A stretch of DNA of 64,000 bases from Candidatus Tenderia electrophaga (GTDB taxonomy: Bacteria; Pseudomonadota; Gammaproteobacteria; Tenderiales; Tenderiaceae): positions 2,241,181-2,305,180 of the forward strand of contig CP013099.1 in assembly GCA_001447805.1 (NCBI GenBank). Reading direction: 5' to 3'. A program made the position numbers and the translations under genes. The first letter of the stretch is position 1, and every line of letters begins with the position of its first letter. Positions 50,861 to 59,252 of the stretch are shown here, piece by piece. Below the pieces are notes generated by a model. It did not search any database. It worked only from the letters and a program-made list of their open reading frames with translations, and was not told where the DNA came from.

Positions 50861-51973
50861 TCAGGATTTCAACAATGAGTCGGGGGCGTAATAGTCATAC
50901 CCCAGATCCTGAGCCACGGCCGGATTGGTCACCCGGCCCTTATACACATTGAGCCCCGCCAGCAGCCCCGGGTTGTGCTTCAGCGCCGCCTCGCCGTGCT
51001 CGGCCAGCTGCAGGGCATAGGGCAAGGTGGCGTTGGTCAGGGCCATGGTGGCGCTGCGGGCGCAGGCACCGGGCATATTGGTGACGCAATAATGCACCAC
51101 ACCCTCTTCTATATACATGGGATCGGAATGGGACGTGGGCCGCGAGGTCGCCACACAACCGCCCTGGTCGATGGCCACATCCACGATCACCGCGCCGCGG
51201 CGCATCCGCTGCACCAATTCGCGACTCACCAGTTTCGGCGCGGCATGGCCGGGCAGGAGCACCGCCCCCACCAACAAATCGGCCTCCAACGCCAATTCCT
51301 GCAGGGAATGGGCCTCGGAAAAGCGGGTGTTGAGGCCCGGCCCGAATAGATCGTCCAATTGGCGTAGACGGCCCAGGTTATTGTCCAGGATGGTGACCTC
51401 CGCCCCCAGGCCCAGGGCCATCTTGGCCGCCTCGGTACCCACCACGCCGCCACCGATAATCACCACCTTGCCGCGCGGCACGCCGGGCACACCGCCCAGC
51501 AGCACGCCGCGCCCGCCGTTGATCATCTGCAGACCGGCGGCCCCGGCCTGGATGGCGATGCGTCCCGCCACCTCGCTCATGGGCACCAGCAGCGGCAGGC
51601 GCCCAGCCTGATCAGTCACCGTTTCGTAGGCGATGCCCACCACCTTGCGTTCCAACAGATGGCGCGTCTGCTGCGGGTCGGGGGCGAGATGCAGATAGGT
51701 AAACAGGATCTGACCCGCGTGCAGCAGGGGAAACTCACTCGCCTGAGGCTCCTTTACCTTAATCACCATGGGGCATTCATACACCGCCTCGGGAGCGGGC
51801 ACGATGGCGGCGCCCACCGCCTCATACATATCATCGTGAAAGCCGATGGCATCGCCGGCATTGTGCTCCACGCACAGCTCATGACCGGCATCGATCAATG
51901 CCTTGGCCCCCGCGGGGGTCACCCCGACGCGGTACTCGTGATCCTTGATCTCCTTCGGCACACCGATCTTCAT
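50861..51973 (-). CDS. ald: Alanine dehydrogenase
   Basis: A 370-residue NAD-dependent enzyme interconverting L-alanine and pyruvate plus ammonia. Recognised by the start [20 protein letters not shown], the substrate-binding MVIKVKEP, the nucleotide fold [24 protein letters not shown], and [20 protein letters not shown]. The length is typical. It lies 33 bases after the response-regulator gene, which may share its transcript. Confidence 0.96.
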   Translation of the reverse strand: MKIGVPKEIKDHEYRVGVTPAGAKALIDAGHELCVEHNAGDAIGFHDDMYEAVGAAIVPAPEAVYECPMVIKVKEPQASEFPLLHAGQILFTYLHLAPDPQQTRHLLERKVVGIAYETVTDQAGRLPLLVPMSEVAGRIAIQAGAAGLQMINGGRGVLLGGVPGVPRGKVVIIGGGVVGTEAAKMALGLGAEVTILDNNLGRLRQLDDLFGPGLNTRFSEAHSLQELALEADLLVGAVLLPGHAAPKLVSRELVQRMRRGAVIVDVAIDQGGCVATSRPTSHSDPMYIEEGVVHYCVTNMPGACARSATMALTNATLPYALQLAEHGEAALKHNPGLLAGLNVYKGRVTNPAVAQDLGYDYYAPDSLLKS

Positions 51974-52006
51974 TGCCCTGCTCCTTGCCTGCGAGGTCTG
52001 CGCGGT

Positions 52007-52402
52007 TTAGGTCTCGGCCTGATGTTGACGCCATACCCGGCGCAGCTTGTCAGCCAGGCTCATGGGGTCAAACGGCTTGGCGATCACCTCGATCGCGCCC
52101 AATGATTTAAAGTGCTCGATCTCCTGCGGCTGCACCTTGGCGGTCATAAAAAGGGCGGGCGTGTCTTCCAGGCCCTCGAGTTTACGCAACCGCGCCAGCG
52201 TGGTGGGCCCGTCCATGCCGGGCATCATGACATCCAGCAATAACAGATCGGGCGCGAATCCCGCCGCCGTCCTGATCGCCTCTTCGCCGCCGCTGCACAC
52301 CTGCAATTCAAAACCACCTACCGATTCCAGGGCGATCCTGGCGACGGCCTGGATGTCCGGCTCGTCTTCTACGTATAGAATTTTGTTCAAGCCATTAGTC
52401 AT
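52007..52402 (-). CDS. Single-domain response regulator (CheY-like)
   Basis: A 131-residue receiver with no output domain. The acidic pocket is in YVEDEPD, the phosphoacceptor is Asp57 (LLLLDVMMPGMDG), followed by Thr in FMTAK and Lys in VIAKPFDP. It must act through protein contact. No histidine kinase is next to it. It precedes ald on the same strand and is divergent from the DUF3943 gene. Confidence 0.93.
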   Translation of the reverse strand: MTNGLNKILYVEDEPDIQAVARIALESVGGFELQVCSGGEEAIRTAAGFAPDLLLLDVMMPGMDGPTTLARLRKLEGLEDTPALFMTAKVQPQEIEHFKSLGAIEVIAKPFDPMSLADKLRRVWRQHQAET

Positions 52403-52582
52403 GGATTTCTCTCTAAGCCGTCCATACGGGTCTTATACATCTATCATGCGTCCCAGTAAAAAATATTCTTCACACCAAGCGCGGCGCGCAAGCGTGGAAT
52501 TCACCCCCTAAAACCGGTATCCTTAGCGCCTTTAGATCGGCACGGCGCATGTATTTGCCACAGTTAAACACTAGAAACTTGC

Positions 52583-53440
52583 ATGACAGTTAAAAAGCTC
52601 CTGGGGTGGCTGCTGGCACTCATTCCCATTCCCGCACTGTGTCTCGATACCGCCCTGACGGGCGCGCAACTCGACCTGCGACCGCAACTGGGCCTCGGTG
52701 ACGCACACCTGCACATAGCAGCGGCAGCAACGCAGGATTCTGAAATTGCGCCCGCTACCGCCCAATCCGCCGACAATGCCGAATTCCCCCATCTCGAGAT
52801 CCCCGCCGAACCCGACTGGGACGGCATCACGAGTGACACTAAATTGTTCCTCTTATACCAGGTCGCAGTGGTTGGTGTGCTGTATCTAATGCCCGAGAGC
52901 GTGTCGCAGTGGGACGACGAAGACAAATCGGGTAACATCTTCGGCAAGTGGGACAACAACGTCAACAGCCTGCGCAAGGACAGCGACGACTGGGCCATTA
53001 ACTTTATCGGCCACCCCTATTTCGGCGCGGTCTACTACGTGCGCGCCCGGCATCGCGGTTTCGACCGTCAAGCTTCTTTCTGGTACGGCCTGATCATGTC
53101 CACCATTTACGAATACGGCATCGAGGCCCTATTCGAGCCAGTGTCGATTCAAGACATGATCTTCACCCCCGTCGGCGGCGCCGTCATGGGAGAATATTTT
53201 ATGATCGGACATGAAAATATAAAACGCGGCATCGCCGCGCGCGGTTATGCGCGTACGCGTGACAAGGTGGGCCTGTTTTTTACCGACCCGCTCGGCGCCA
53301 TCAATGACAAGGTCAACCAGTGGTTTGGTACCAGTGATGAGCAAGCGGCGCGGCTGGAACTGTACCCCATGCTGAGCGCCCGCGACGACACGCTCAGCTC
53401 CCTGGAAGTGCGCGGCGTCCAGGCGTTTTATCGCTGGTAA
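52583..53440 (+). CDS. DUF3943 family envelope protein
   Basis: A 285-residue secreted protein. A signal peptide (KKLLGWLLALIPIPALCLDT) is followed by a variable segment and then the DUF3943 core: WAINFIGHPYFGAVYYVRAR near 132, SFWYGLIMSTIYEYGIEALF, and PVSIQDMIFTPVGGAVMGEY. The function of the family is unknown; the aromatic strands suggest membrane association. It is followed after 12 bases by the DUF3187 gene, so the two are probably cotranscribed. Confidence 0.87.
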   Translation: MTVKKLLGWLLALIPIPALCLDTALTGAQLDLRPQLGLGDAHLHIAAAATQDSEIAPATAQSADNAEFPHLEIPAEPDWDGITSDTKLFLLYQVAVVGVLYLMPESVSQWDDEDKSGNIFGKWDNNVNSLRKDSDDWAINFIGHPYFGAVYYVRARHRGFDRQASFWYGLIMSTIYEYGIEALFEPVSIQDMIFTPVGGAVMGEYFMIGHENIKRGIAARGYARTRDKVGLFFTDPLGAINDKVNQWFGTSDEQAARLELYPMLSARDDTLSSLEVRGVQAFYRW

Positions 53441-53452
53441 AAAGACCGCGCC

Positions 53453-54448
53453 ATGTCACTCTTGATACGTCTGCCGTTCATCCCCTGCTGCACATTCATC
53501 ATCGCGACCCAGCTTCAAGCGGCCACCGCGCAGCCCTTTTCCATCAAGAACCTCAACCCCTTCATTCAAATCTACGGAATGCCGGTTACGGAAAACGCCG
53601 CCCTTGTCCCGGCGCGAAGCTATGCCGGCGCCGTGGCCTTGGATATGGCCAATAATTCCATCCTCACCACGGCGGGCAAAGAGTCCGTCATCCTCGACGG
53701 CGAGACCTATCGGCTCGCGTTTACCCTGCGTTACGGCCTGGATGAACGTACCGAGGTGGGGCTGGAGATACCCTTCATCGCCCACAGCAACGGCTTTATG
53801 GACAATTTCATCGAGGATTGGCACGACAGCTTTGGCCTCAGCAACGCCGAGCGGGTGAAGACCACCAGCAATACCCTGCGCTACCGCTATGCCGTCGCCA
53901 ATACCGCCCTGGTGGACCTGGACAGTCCCAGCGAGGGCATCGGCGACATCCGCCTCTATAGCGCACGCCAACTGAGTAAGACGGCCGACAGTGCCCTGAG
54001 CCTGCACCTCGGGCTCAAACTGCCCACTGGCAGGGCGCGCCAACTGCACGGCAGCGGCGCCACCGATGTCTCCGTGTCCCTGGCACATATCAAGCGAGAC
54101 TGGCTGACCGCCCTGGGGCTGACCAGCTTCACCAACGCCGGCATCGTGTGGCTGGGCGAAGGCGAGGTGCTGCCGGACACGCAGGAGAATGTCGCCGGTT
54201 TCGCCAGCGCCGGGCTAATCTGGGACAACAGCCGCATGATCGATCTCAAGGCCCAACTGGACATGCATACCCGCATCTACGACAGCGAGCTGGATCAACT
54301 GGGCGCACATACCGTGCAGCTCACCGTGGGCGGCTCGGTCTATCTAGGCGCGCAGACCCGTTTGGACATCGGCGTGGGTGAAAACCTGCTCACCGACACA
54401 ACGCCCGATTTCCTCATCAATCTGGTGCTCAAGCATGGCTATCGCTAA
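53453..54448 (+). CDS. DUF3187 family outer-membrane protein
   Basis: A 331-residue secreted protein with a signal peptide ending near QLQAATA and the DUF3187 core: FSIKNLNPFIQIYGMP, SYAGAVALDMANNS, LDGETYRLAFTLRYGLDERT, VGLEIPFIAHSNGFMDNFIE. Alternating strands and a C-terminal Tyr (LVLKHGYR) suggest an outer-membrane beta barrel (inference). It shares an operon with the DUF3943 gene and a small membrane protein. Confidence 0.87.
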   Translation: MSLLIRLPFIPCCTFIIATQLQAATAQPFSIKNLNPFIQIYGMPVTENAALVPARSYAGAVALDMANNSILTTAGKESVILDGETYRLAFTLRYGLDERTEVGLEIPFIAHSNGFMDNFIEDWHDSFGLSNAERVKTTSNTLRYRYAVANTALVDLDSPSEGIGDIRLYSARQLSKTADSALSLHLGLKLPTGRARQLHGSGATDVSVSLAHIKRDWLTALGLTSFTNAGIVWLGEGEVLPDTQENVAGFASAGLIWDNSRMIDLKAQLDMHTRIYDSELDQLGAHTVQLTVGGSVYLGAQTRLDIGVGENLLTDTTPDFLINLVLKHGYR

Positions 54449-54504
54449 TCCGCACCAGGGTGGTATGATAGCCGCGATAACAACTTTCTTTGGGAGGGAA
54501 ATCG

Positions 54505-54636
54505 ATGTTGAATGAACAATTTATTACCATCATGGTGGTCGGGGTTTCGATTGTTGTCGTCGCCATGATGATCCTGCTGGTGTTTCGAATCTACAAGGTC
54601 GACCAGAACGACAAAAAGGATAGCTCCAACTCCTAA
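54505..54636 (+). CDS. Small single-pass membrane protein, 43 residues
   Basis: ATG at 54505 has GGGAGGG eight or so bases upstream, an excellent site. The product begins MLNEQFITIMVVG and continues with a clear transmembrane helix (about 7-28; IMVVGVSIVVVAMMILLVF), then a charged tail (RIYKVDQNDKKDSSNS). A terminator follows 23 bases after the stop. Strong initiation and termination signals argue that it is real. No family is recognised; it may act with DUF3943/DUF3187. Confidence 0.8.
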   Translation: MLNEQFITIMVVGVSIVVVAMMILLVFRIYKVDQNDKKDSSNS

Positions 54637-54658
54637 ACCGGTTGCGGCCGGTTCAATG

Positions 54659-54686
54659 AAAAAAGGCGGGAATCCCGCCTTTTTTG
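54659..54686. terminator. Bidirectional terminator
   Basis: AAAAAAGGCGGG-AAT-CCCGCCTTTTTT: a perfect stem with A and T flanks, separating the convergent small-protein and HDOD genes. Confidence 0.95.
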
Positions 54687-54722
54687 CGTTCTGGTTTTGT
54701 GTGCTGGCTCCCGCGCCGCCGA

Positions 54723-55604
54723 CTAAGCCGTGGCGGCATATTCACGCGCAATGGCGCTGAATTCCTCCAGATTGTCCGCTTCCAGGCCCAGTTCCTTCAA
54801 TACCTCGGCCTCGATGCCGCGCCAAAATGCATCCTCTTGCTGCGCATCCCCGTTGGCCGGCGCACTGGCGCGGGCCAAACGATCCGCCAGTATGAGGGCC
54901 GCACCCAAGCGGCGTGCCTGGAGGGTGGGAAACAGGCTCAGGTCGTCACTGTGGTGTTGCTGGATGGCATCGCAGACCACTTCCGGCAGCTGCCAGGAGC
55001 GGGCCAGTAGATAGCTCACCACGGCATGGCTGGTATTGAAGTTGTCCTGCTCAAAGCGCTCGATATCACCCCCCAGCGCGATTACCATTTGCATGGATTC
55101 TTTAAACCGCGGCTCCTTATCCAGCAGCATAGGGATCGAGCTGTCGTGAAACAACCCCGCCATATAGGCGAGCTCGGGGGCGACGACCCGGGTGGTGCGG
55201 GCGATCATTTCACAGGTCTTGGCCACGACCAGGGTGTGATTCCACAGTTTAATCGTCGCCTCGGTAATGCCGACGATATCCTTGAGCGAGGAGGCCAATA
55301 CAACACAATAGAAGTTGCGCAGCCCGAGAATGGACAGCGCCTGAACCATGGAATGCATTTCATTATCGGAGGTGCGGTAAAACGGTGAATTGACCAACTT
55401 CAATACCTTGGCCGCCAGGGCCGGATCCTGCTCGACCAAGCCGGCAATGCGCTCGAAACCGGGGTGCTCCTTCTTCATTTCGTCATTGATGGCCAGCAAT
55501 ACTTTCGGTTGCGGCGGCAGCTTCACCCGCTCGACCAGACCGACGAGGACGTCATACTCAGACACTTTATTTTCCACTGCCAGACTACTCCCGGAAAAGT
55601 TCAA
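54723..55604 (-). CDS. HDOD domain protein
   Basis: A 293-residue signalling protein made mostly of one HDOD domain: VKLPPQPKVLLAINDEMKKE, then ALAAKVLKLVNSPFYRTSDN and ALSILGLRNFYCVVLASSLK, with YMAGLFHDSSIPMLL where catalytic HD proteins carry metal ligands. HDOD domains are generally non-catalytic relatives and act in regulation, often with cyclic-di-GMP or two-component systems. There is no receiver or GGDEF domain attached. Monocistronic. Confidence 0.92.
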   Translation of the reverse strand: MNFSGSSLAVENKVSEYDVLVGLVERVKLPPQPKVLLAINDEMKKEHPGFERIAGLVEQDPALAAKVLKLVNSPFYRTSDNEMHSMVQALSILGLRNFYCVVLASSLKDIVGITEATIKLWNHTLVVAKTCEMIARTTRVVAPELAYMAGLFHDSSIPMLLDKEPRFKESMQMVIALGGDIERFEQDNFNTSHAVVSYLLARSWQLPEVVCDAIQQHHSDDLSLFPTLQARRLGAALILADRLARASAPANGDAQQEDAFWRGIEAEVLKELGLEADNLEEFSAIAREYAATA

Positions 55605-55735
55605 CTGTTATTAAAATTATTGTTTTCGCGTCACTGTCTGTTTATCGTCGCCGCGCGGCGATTTTAAAGCCGACCCCCCTCAGTTTTTTCCGGAGCTAAC
55701 TAAGCGACTGAATTGGGACTGGTTTCTTCGGGCAC

Positions 55736-56080
55736 TCAACCCGGCGGCCAACGCATGGGGCGTCCGCCCAAGACGTGCAGATGAATATGGAAGACGCTCT
55801 GGCCGGCGCCGGCGTTGCAGTTCATTACCGTCCGGTAACCCTCCTCGGCGATGCCATCCTTCGCCGCTACCTGCTGCGCCACGAGATAGAGCTTGCCCAC
55901 CAGCTCGGCGTCGTCCGCATTCAAATCGTTAATGGTCGAGATATGACGCTTGGGCACCACCAGCACATGGGTGGGCGCCTGGGGATTGATGTCGCGAAAG
56001 GCGAGCACCTCGTCGTCCTCGTAAACCGTATCCGGGCTGATATCGCCGGCCACCATTTTGCAAAACAGACAGTCAGTCAT
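55736..56080 (-). CDS. HIT family (HinT-like) nucleotide hydrolase
   Basis: A 114-residue histidine-triad protein. The active motif HIHLHVLGG is present, and the N-terminus CLFCKMVAGDI is typical of the HinT branch, which hydrolyses adenosine phosphoramidates. ATG at 56080 has GGAGGAGGG just upstream; an in-frame ATG at 56095 lies within that site. Divergent from the monooxygenase-fold gene. Confidence 0.95.
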   Translation of the reverse strand: MTDCLFCKMVAGDISPDTVYEDDEVLAFRDINPQAPTHVLVVPKRHISTINDLNADDAELVGKLYLVAQQVAAKDGIAEEGYRTVMNCNAGAGQSVFHIHLHVLGGRPMRWPPG

Positions 56081-56177
56081 TGCTCCCTCCTCCATTGCTC
56101 GGCCACGCTCGGGCCTGTGTCATTTCTCCTGTGAGCACAGTACTATACAAAACCAGTGAGTTCGAGAGGAGAGCGCC

Positions 56178-56474
56178 ATGCACGTGACCCTGGTCCATGT
56201 TCACGTCAAACGCGAACATATCGATGCCTTCATCGCCGCCACCCGGCTAAACCACAAGGCCTCGACGCAGGAGAGCGGCAATCGCCGCTTTGACATTCTG
56301 CAGGCCGCCGATGAGCCAAACCGCTTCGTGCTCTACGAGGCCTACGCCTCGGACGAAGACGCCCAGGCCCACAAACACACCGCCCATTATCTCAAGTGGC
56401 GCGACAGCGTGGCCGACTGGATGGCCGAACCGCGCCAGGGGGTGCAATACCACGGACTGTTTCCCAAAGGCTGA
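56178..56474 (+). CDS. Antibiotic biosynthesis monooxygenase (ABM) domain protein
   Basis: A 98-residue ferredoxin-like dimer-fold protein of the ABM/YgiN/LsrG group: VTLVHVHVKREHIDAFIAAT, then NRRFDILQAADEPNRFVLYE and AHKHTAHYLKWRDSVADWM. Members are quinol monooxygenases or autoinducer-2 phosphate isomerase-type enzymes. GAGAGGAG precedes the ATG. It lies three bases before the alcohol dehydrogenase gene, so the two probably act together, perhaps on an aldehyde or quinone (inference). Confidence 0.9.
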   Translation: MHVTLVHVHVKREHIDAFIAATRLNHKASTQESGNRRFDILQAADEPNRFVLYEAYASDEDAQAHKHTAHYLKWRDSVADWMAEPRQGVQYHGLFPKG

Positions 56475-56477
56475 GCC

Positions 56478-57671
56478 ATGCTGTGTAATGATTTTTCTAT
56501 TTCGCGCCTGCCGCGCATTGTCTACGGCGCGGGGAGCTTGGAGCAACTGCCGGGGCTGATCGCCCAATACGGCGAACGCGTGTTGCTGGTAACCGGCGCA
56601 CGTTCGTTGCGCCAAACCCCGCGATGGCAAGCACTGATCGACGCGCTGGACCAACAGCAGATGCGCTGGGACAACGTGGTGGTCTCCGGCGAGCCCTCCC
56701 CCGAGCTGGTGGATGAAACCGTCAAACACTACGCCGGCGCCAACATCGCCACCGTCGTCGCCATCGGCGGCGGCAGCGTGGTCGACGCCGCCAAGGCCGT
56801 GGCCGGCCTGCTGCCCCATGGCAATTCGGTGCTGGATCACCTGGAGGGGGTGGGCAAGGGCATCGACTACCGCGGCCCCGCCCTGCCCTTCATTGCGGTC
56901 CCGACCACCGCCGGCACCGGCAGCGAGGCGACCAAGAATGCCGTACTCAGCCGCCAGGGTCCGGACGGTTTCAAGAAATCCTTCCGCCACGAATGCCTGG
57001 TGCCCGAATACGCCCTTATCGACCCGGAGCTGCTGGCCAGTTGTCCGCCGGCTCTGATCGCCGCTGACGGCATGGACGCCTTCACCCAGCTGCTGGAATC
57101 CTATGTCTCCACCAAGGCCAATCCCTTCATCGACGCCTTAGCCTGGAGCGGCATCCAGGCGGTAAAACAGGGCTTCCTCGACGCCTGGCGCGGCCAGGAA
57201 CCCCAGGCCAGCCAGGGGCGCTGCGCCATGGCCTACGCCGCCTTGCTGTCCGGCATCGCCCTGGCCCAGGTGGGACTGGGCTCGGTGCACGGCCTGGCCT
57301 CGCCGCTGGGGGCGTTTTTCCCCATTCCTCACGGAGTGGTCTGCGGCACCCTGGTGGCGGCCGCCACCGAGGTCAACATGCGCGCCCTGCAACAACGCGA
57401 GCCCCATAGCCCGGCCTTGGCGAAATACGCCCAGGTGGGCCGGCTGCTGGCCGAGCGGCCCGAGGCCTCGGACGAACAGGCGCGCCGGGCCCTGCTCGAG
57501 GTGCTGCACGCTTGGAGTGAACAACTGCAGCTGCCGCGCCTGAGCGCCTACGGCATCACGCAACACGATTTCGACACGATTGTCGCGCATAGCCGCGGCA
57601 GCAGCATGCAAACCAACCCCCTCGTACTGACGGATGATGAGATCCGCGAAATCCTGCAGCAACGTCTTTAA
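56478..57671 (+). CDS. Iron-containing alcohol dehydrogenase
   Basis: A 397-residue group III dehydrogenase. The NAD(P)-binding motif is VAIGGGSVVDAAKAVAG near 97, followed by VPTTAGTGSEATKNAVLS and the metal-binding region ADGMDAFTQLLESY and GLGSVHGLASPLGAFFPIPH. Metal ligands (one Asp, three His) look complete. The substrate is unknown. It follows the ABM gene and overlaps the start of the MipA/OmpV gene by 38 bases. Confidence 0.93.
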   Translation: MLCNDFSISRLPRIVYGAGSLEQLPGLIAQYGERVLLVTGARSLRQTPRWQALIDALDQQQMRWDNVVVSGEPSPELVDETVKHYAGANIATVVAIGGGSVVDAAKAVAGLLPHGNSVLDHLEGVGKGIDYRGPALPFIAVPTTAGTGSEATKNAVLSRQGPDGFKKSFRHECLVPEYALIDPELLASCPPALIAADGMDAFTQLLESYVSTKANPFIDALAWSGIQAVKQGFLDAWRGQEPQASQGRCAMAYAALLSGIALAQVGLGSVHGLASPLGAFFPIPHGVVCGTLVAAATEVNMRALQQREPHSPALAKYAQVGRLLAERPEASDEQARRALLEVLHAWSEQLQLPRLSAYGITQHDFDTIVAHSRGSSMQTNPLVLTDDEIREILQQRL

Positions 57672-58485
57672 AGTCCTGCCACTCGCTCTGGGCCTGGCCT
57701 GCAGCTGTGCCCAGGCCCAGCAACGCCCCCTGTGGGAGCTGGGGATCGGCGTCGCCGGCTTGCATTTGCCCTATTACCGCGGCAGCGACAGCGAGCGCGG
57801 CTACCTGCTGCCCTTTCCCTACATCATCTATCGGGGCGATTTTTTCAAGGTCGATGACGAAGGCATCCAGGGCCTGCTCTACAGCAGTGATGATCTGGTG
57901 CTGGACCTGAGCCTGGCCGGCGGCGTGCCGGTGCCCAGCGACCAGGACGGTCCGCGCCAGGGGATGCCCGAACTGGCGCCGACGGTGGAATTCGGCCCCT
58001 CCCTGGAAATCCGGCTCTGGCATGAGCCGCGCAGGAAGCACCGCAGTCTGTGGCTGCGGCTGCCGCTGCGGGCGGCCTATTCAGTGGATGGATTGGATTG
58101 GACCCATGAAGGCTGGGTCTTCGCCCCCTACCTGGAATACTACCGCAGGCCGGCCGCCGCCAGCGATCCGGAATACAGCGTTTCCGTCGGCCCCATCTTC
58201 AGCGACGATGCCTATCACGACTATTTCTACGGCGTCAAACCGGTCTATGTCACGGCGCAACGGCCGGCCCATGAAGGACGCAGCGGGTACAGCGGCAGCC
58301 GTCTCACCCTGACCGCCTCGAAGACCCTCGGCAACCTTTCCGTCGCCGCCTTCCTGCGCCTCGACACCCTCAAGGGCGCCAGCTTCAGTGACAGTCCGCT
58401 GCTGGAAAAGCATAGTTATCACGTTATCGGCTTTGCTGTCAGCTGGATCCTGGGGCGCTCCGACACGCTGGTGCATTCCCCTTGA
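57634..58485 (+). CDS. MipA/OmpV family outer-membrane protein
   Basis: A 283-residue protein. The start MMRSAKSCSNVFKVLPLALG lies inside the previous gene and gives a signal peptide cleaved near CAQA. The mature part matches MipA/OmpV: WELGIGVAGLHLPYYRGSDS, YLLPFPYIIYRGDFFKVDDE, DLVLDLSLAGGVPVPSDQDG, and a final FAVSWILGRSD. These barrels scaffold murein enzymes or are stress-induced porins; this one's role is not set. Its end is close to the phoB Pho box, so it is not part of the Pho unit. Confidence 0.9.
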   Translation: MMRSAKSCSNVFKVLPLALGLACSCAQAQQRPLWELGIGVAGLHLPYYRGSDSERGYLLPFPYIIYRGDFFKVDDEGIQGLLYSSDDLVLDLSLAGGVPVPSDQDGPRQGMPELAPTVEFGPSLEIRLWHEPRRKHRSLWLRLPLRAAYSVDGLDWTHEGWVFAPYLEYYRRPAAASDPEYSVSVGPIFSDDAYHDYFYGVKPVYVTAQRPAHEGRSGYSGSRLTLTASKTLGNLSVAAFLRLDTLKGASFSDSPLLEKHSYHVIGFAVSWILGRSDTLVHSP

Positions 58486-58491
58486 AACATT

Positions 58492-58509
58492 CTGTCATAC
58501 TCCTGTAAC
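58492..58509 (+). promoter_or_regulatory. Pho box upstream of phoB
   Basis: CTGTCATACTCCTGTAAC matches the Pho box pattern of two CTGTCAT-type half-sites spaced 11 bases apart. PhoB binding here would give autoregulation of phoBR under low phosphate. Confidence 0.85.
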
Positions 58510-58556
58510 AGATCTGTTTTCTAATGCCACCACCGAAGACAGCTGAAGCCAAACCT

Positions 58557-59246
58557 ATGTCAGTCAATATCTTTATAGTCGATGACGAAGCCGATGTGCG
58601 CGAGATGGTGAGTTTCACCCTCAAGCGCCAGGGCTTCAATGTGGTCAGCGCCGCAGACAGCCGCACGGCACTCAAGAAACTGGGCGAGATCCTGCCCGAT
58701 CTGATCCTGCTTGACTGGATGCTGCCCGACATCAGCGGTGTCGACCTGGCGCGACAGCTGAAGGCCGACGAGCGCTACGAGGACATCCCCATCATCATGC
58801 TCACCGCCCGCGGCGAGGAGGACGATAAGATCCGCGGCCTGGACGCCGGCGCCGACGACTACATCACCAAGCCCTTTTCGCCGCGTGAGCTGGGCGCCCG
58901 TATCAACGCCGTACTGCGCCGCGCCTCGCCCAGCCATGGCAAGGATGTGATCAACATCAACGGCCTGTCCCTCGACCTCAAGGGCCACCGGGTACACGCC
59001 GGCAACACCGAGGTCAATCTCGGCCCCACCGAATTTAAGCTGCTGCAGTTCCTTATGGGACATCCCGACCGGGTTTTCAGCCGCACCCAGCTGCTGGACC
59101 GCATCTGGGGCAGCAATGTCTATATTGAGGAACGCACCGTCGACGTCCACATCCGCCGGCTGCGAAAAGCACTTGAACCGGTGGCGTATGACCGTATGAT
59201 ACAGACAATACGAGGAGCGGGTTACCGGCTGACAGCTGAGGAGTGA
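58557..59246 (+). CDS. phoB: Phosphate-regulon response regulator PhoB
   Basis: A 229-residue OmpR-class regulator. Receiver residues are the acidic pair in [13 protein letters not shown], phosphoacceptor Asp53 ([11 protein letters not shown]), Thr in MLTARGEE and Lys in TKPFSPREL. The winged-helix DNA-binding domain contains [20 protein letters not shown] and [17 protein letters not shown] at 58557 fits PhoB N-termini; an upstream ATG at 58524 would add 11 residues. phoR follows after six bases. Confidence 0.96.
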   Translation: MSVNIFIVDDEADVREMVSFTLKRQGFNVVSAADSRTALKKLGEILPDLILLDWMLPDISGVDLARQLKADERYEDIPIIMLTARGEEDDKIRGLDAGADDYITKPFSPRELGARINAVLRRASPSHGKDVININGLSLDLKGHRVHAGNTEVNLGPTEFKLLQFLMGHPDRVFSRTQLLDRIWGSNVYIEERTVDVHIRRLRKALEPVAYDRMIQTIRGAGYRLTAEE

Positions 59247-59252
59247 GGGTTA

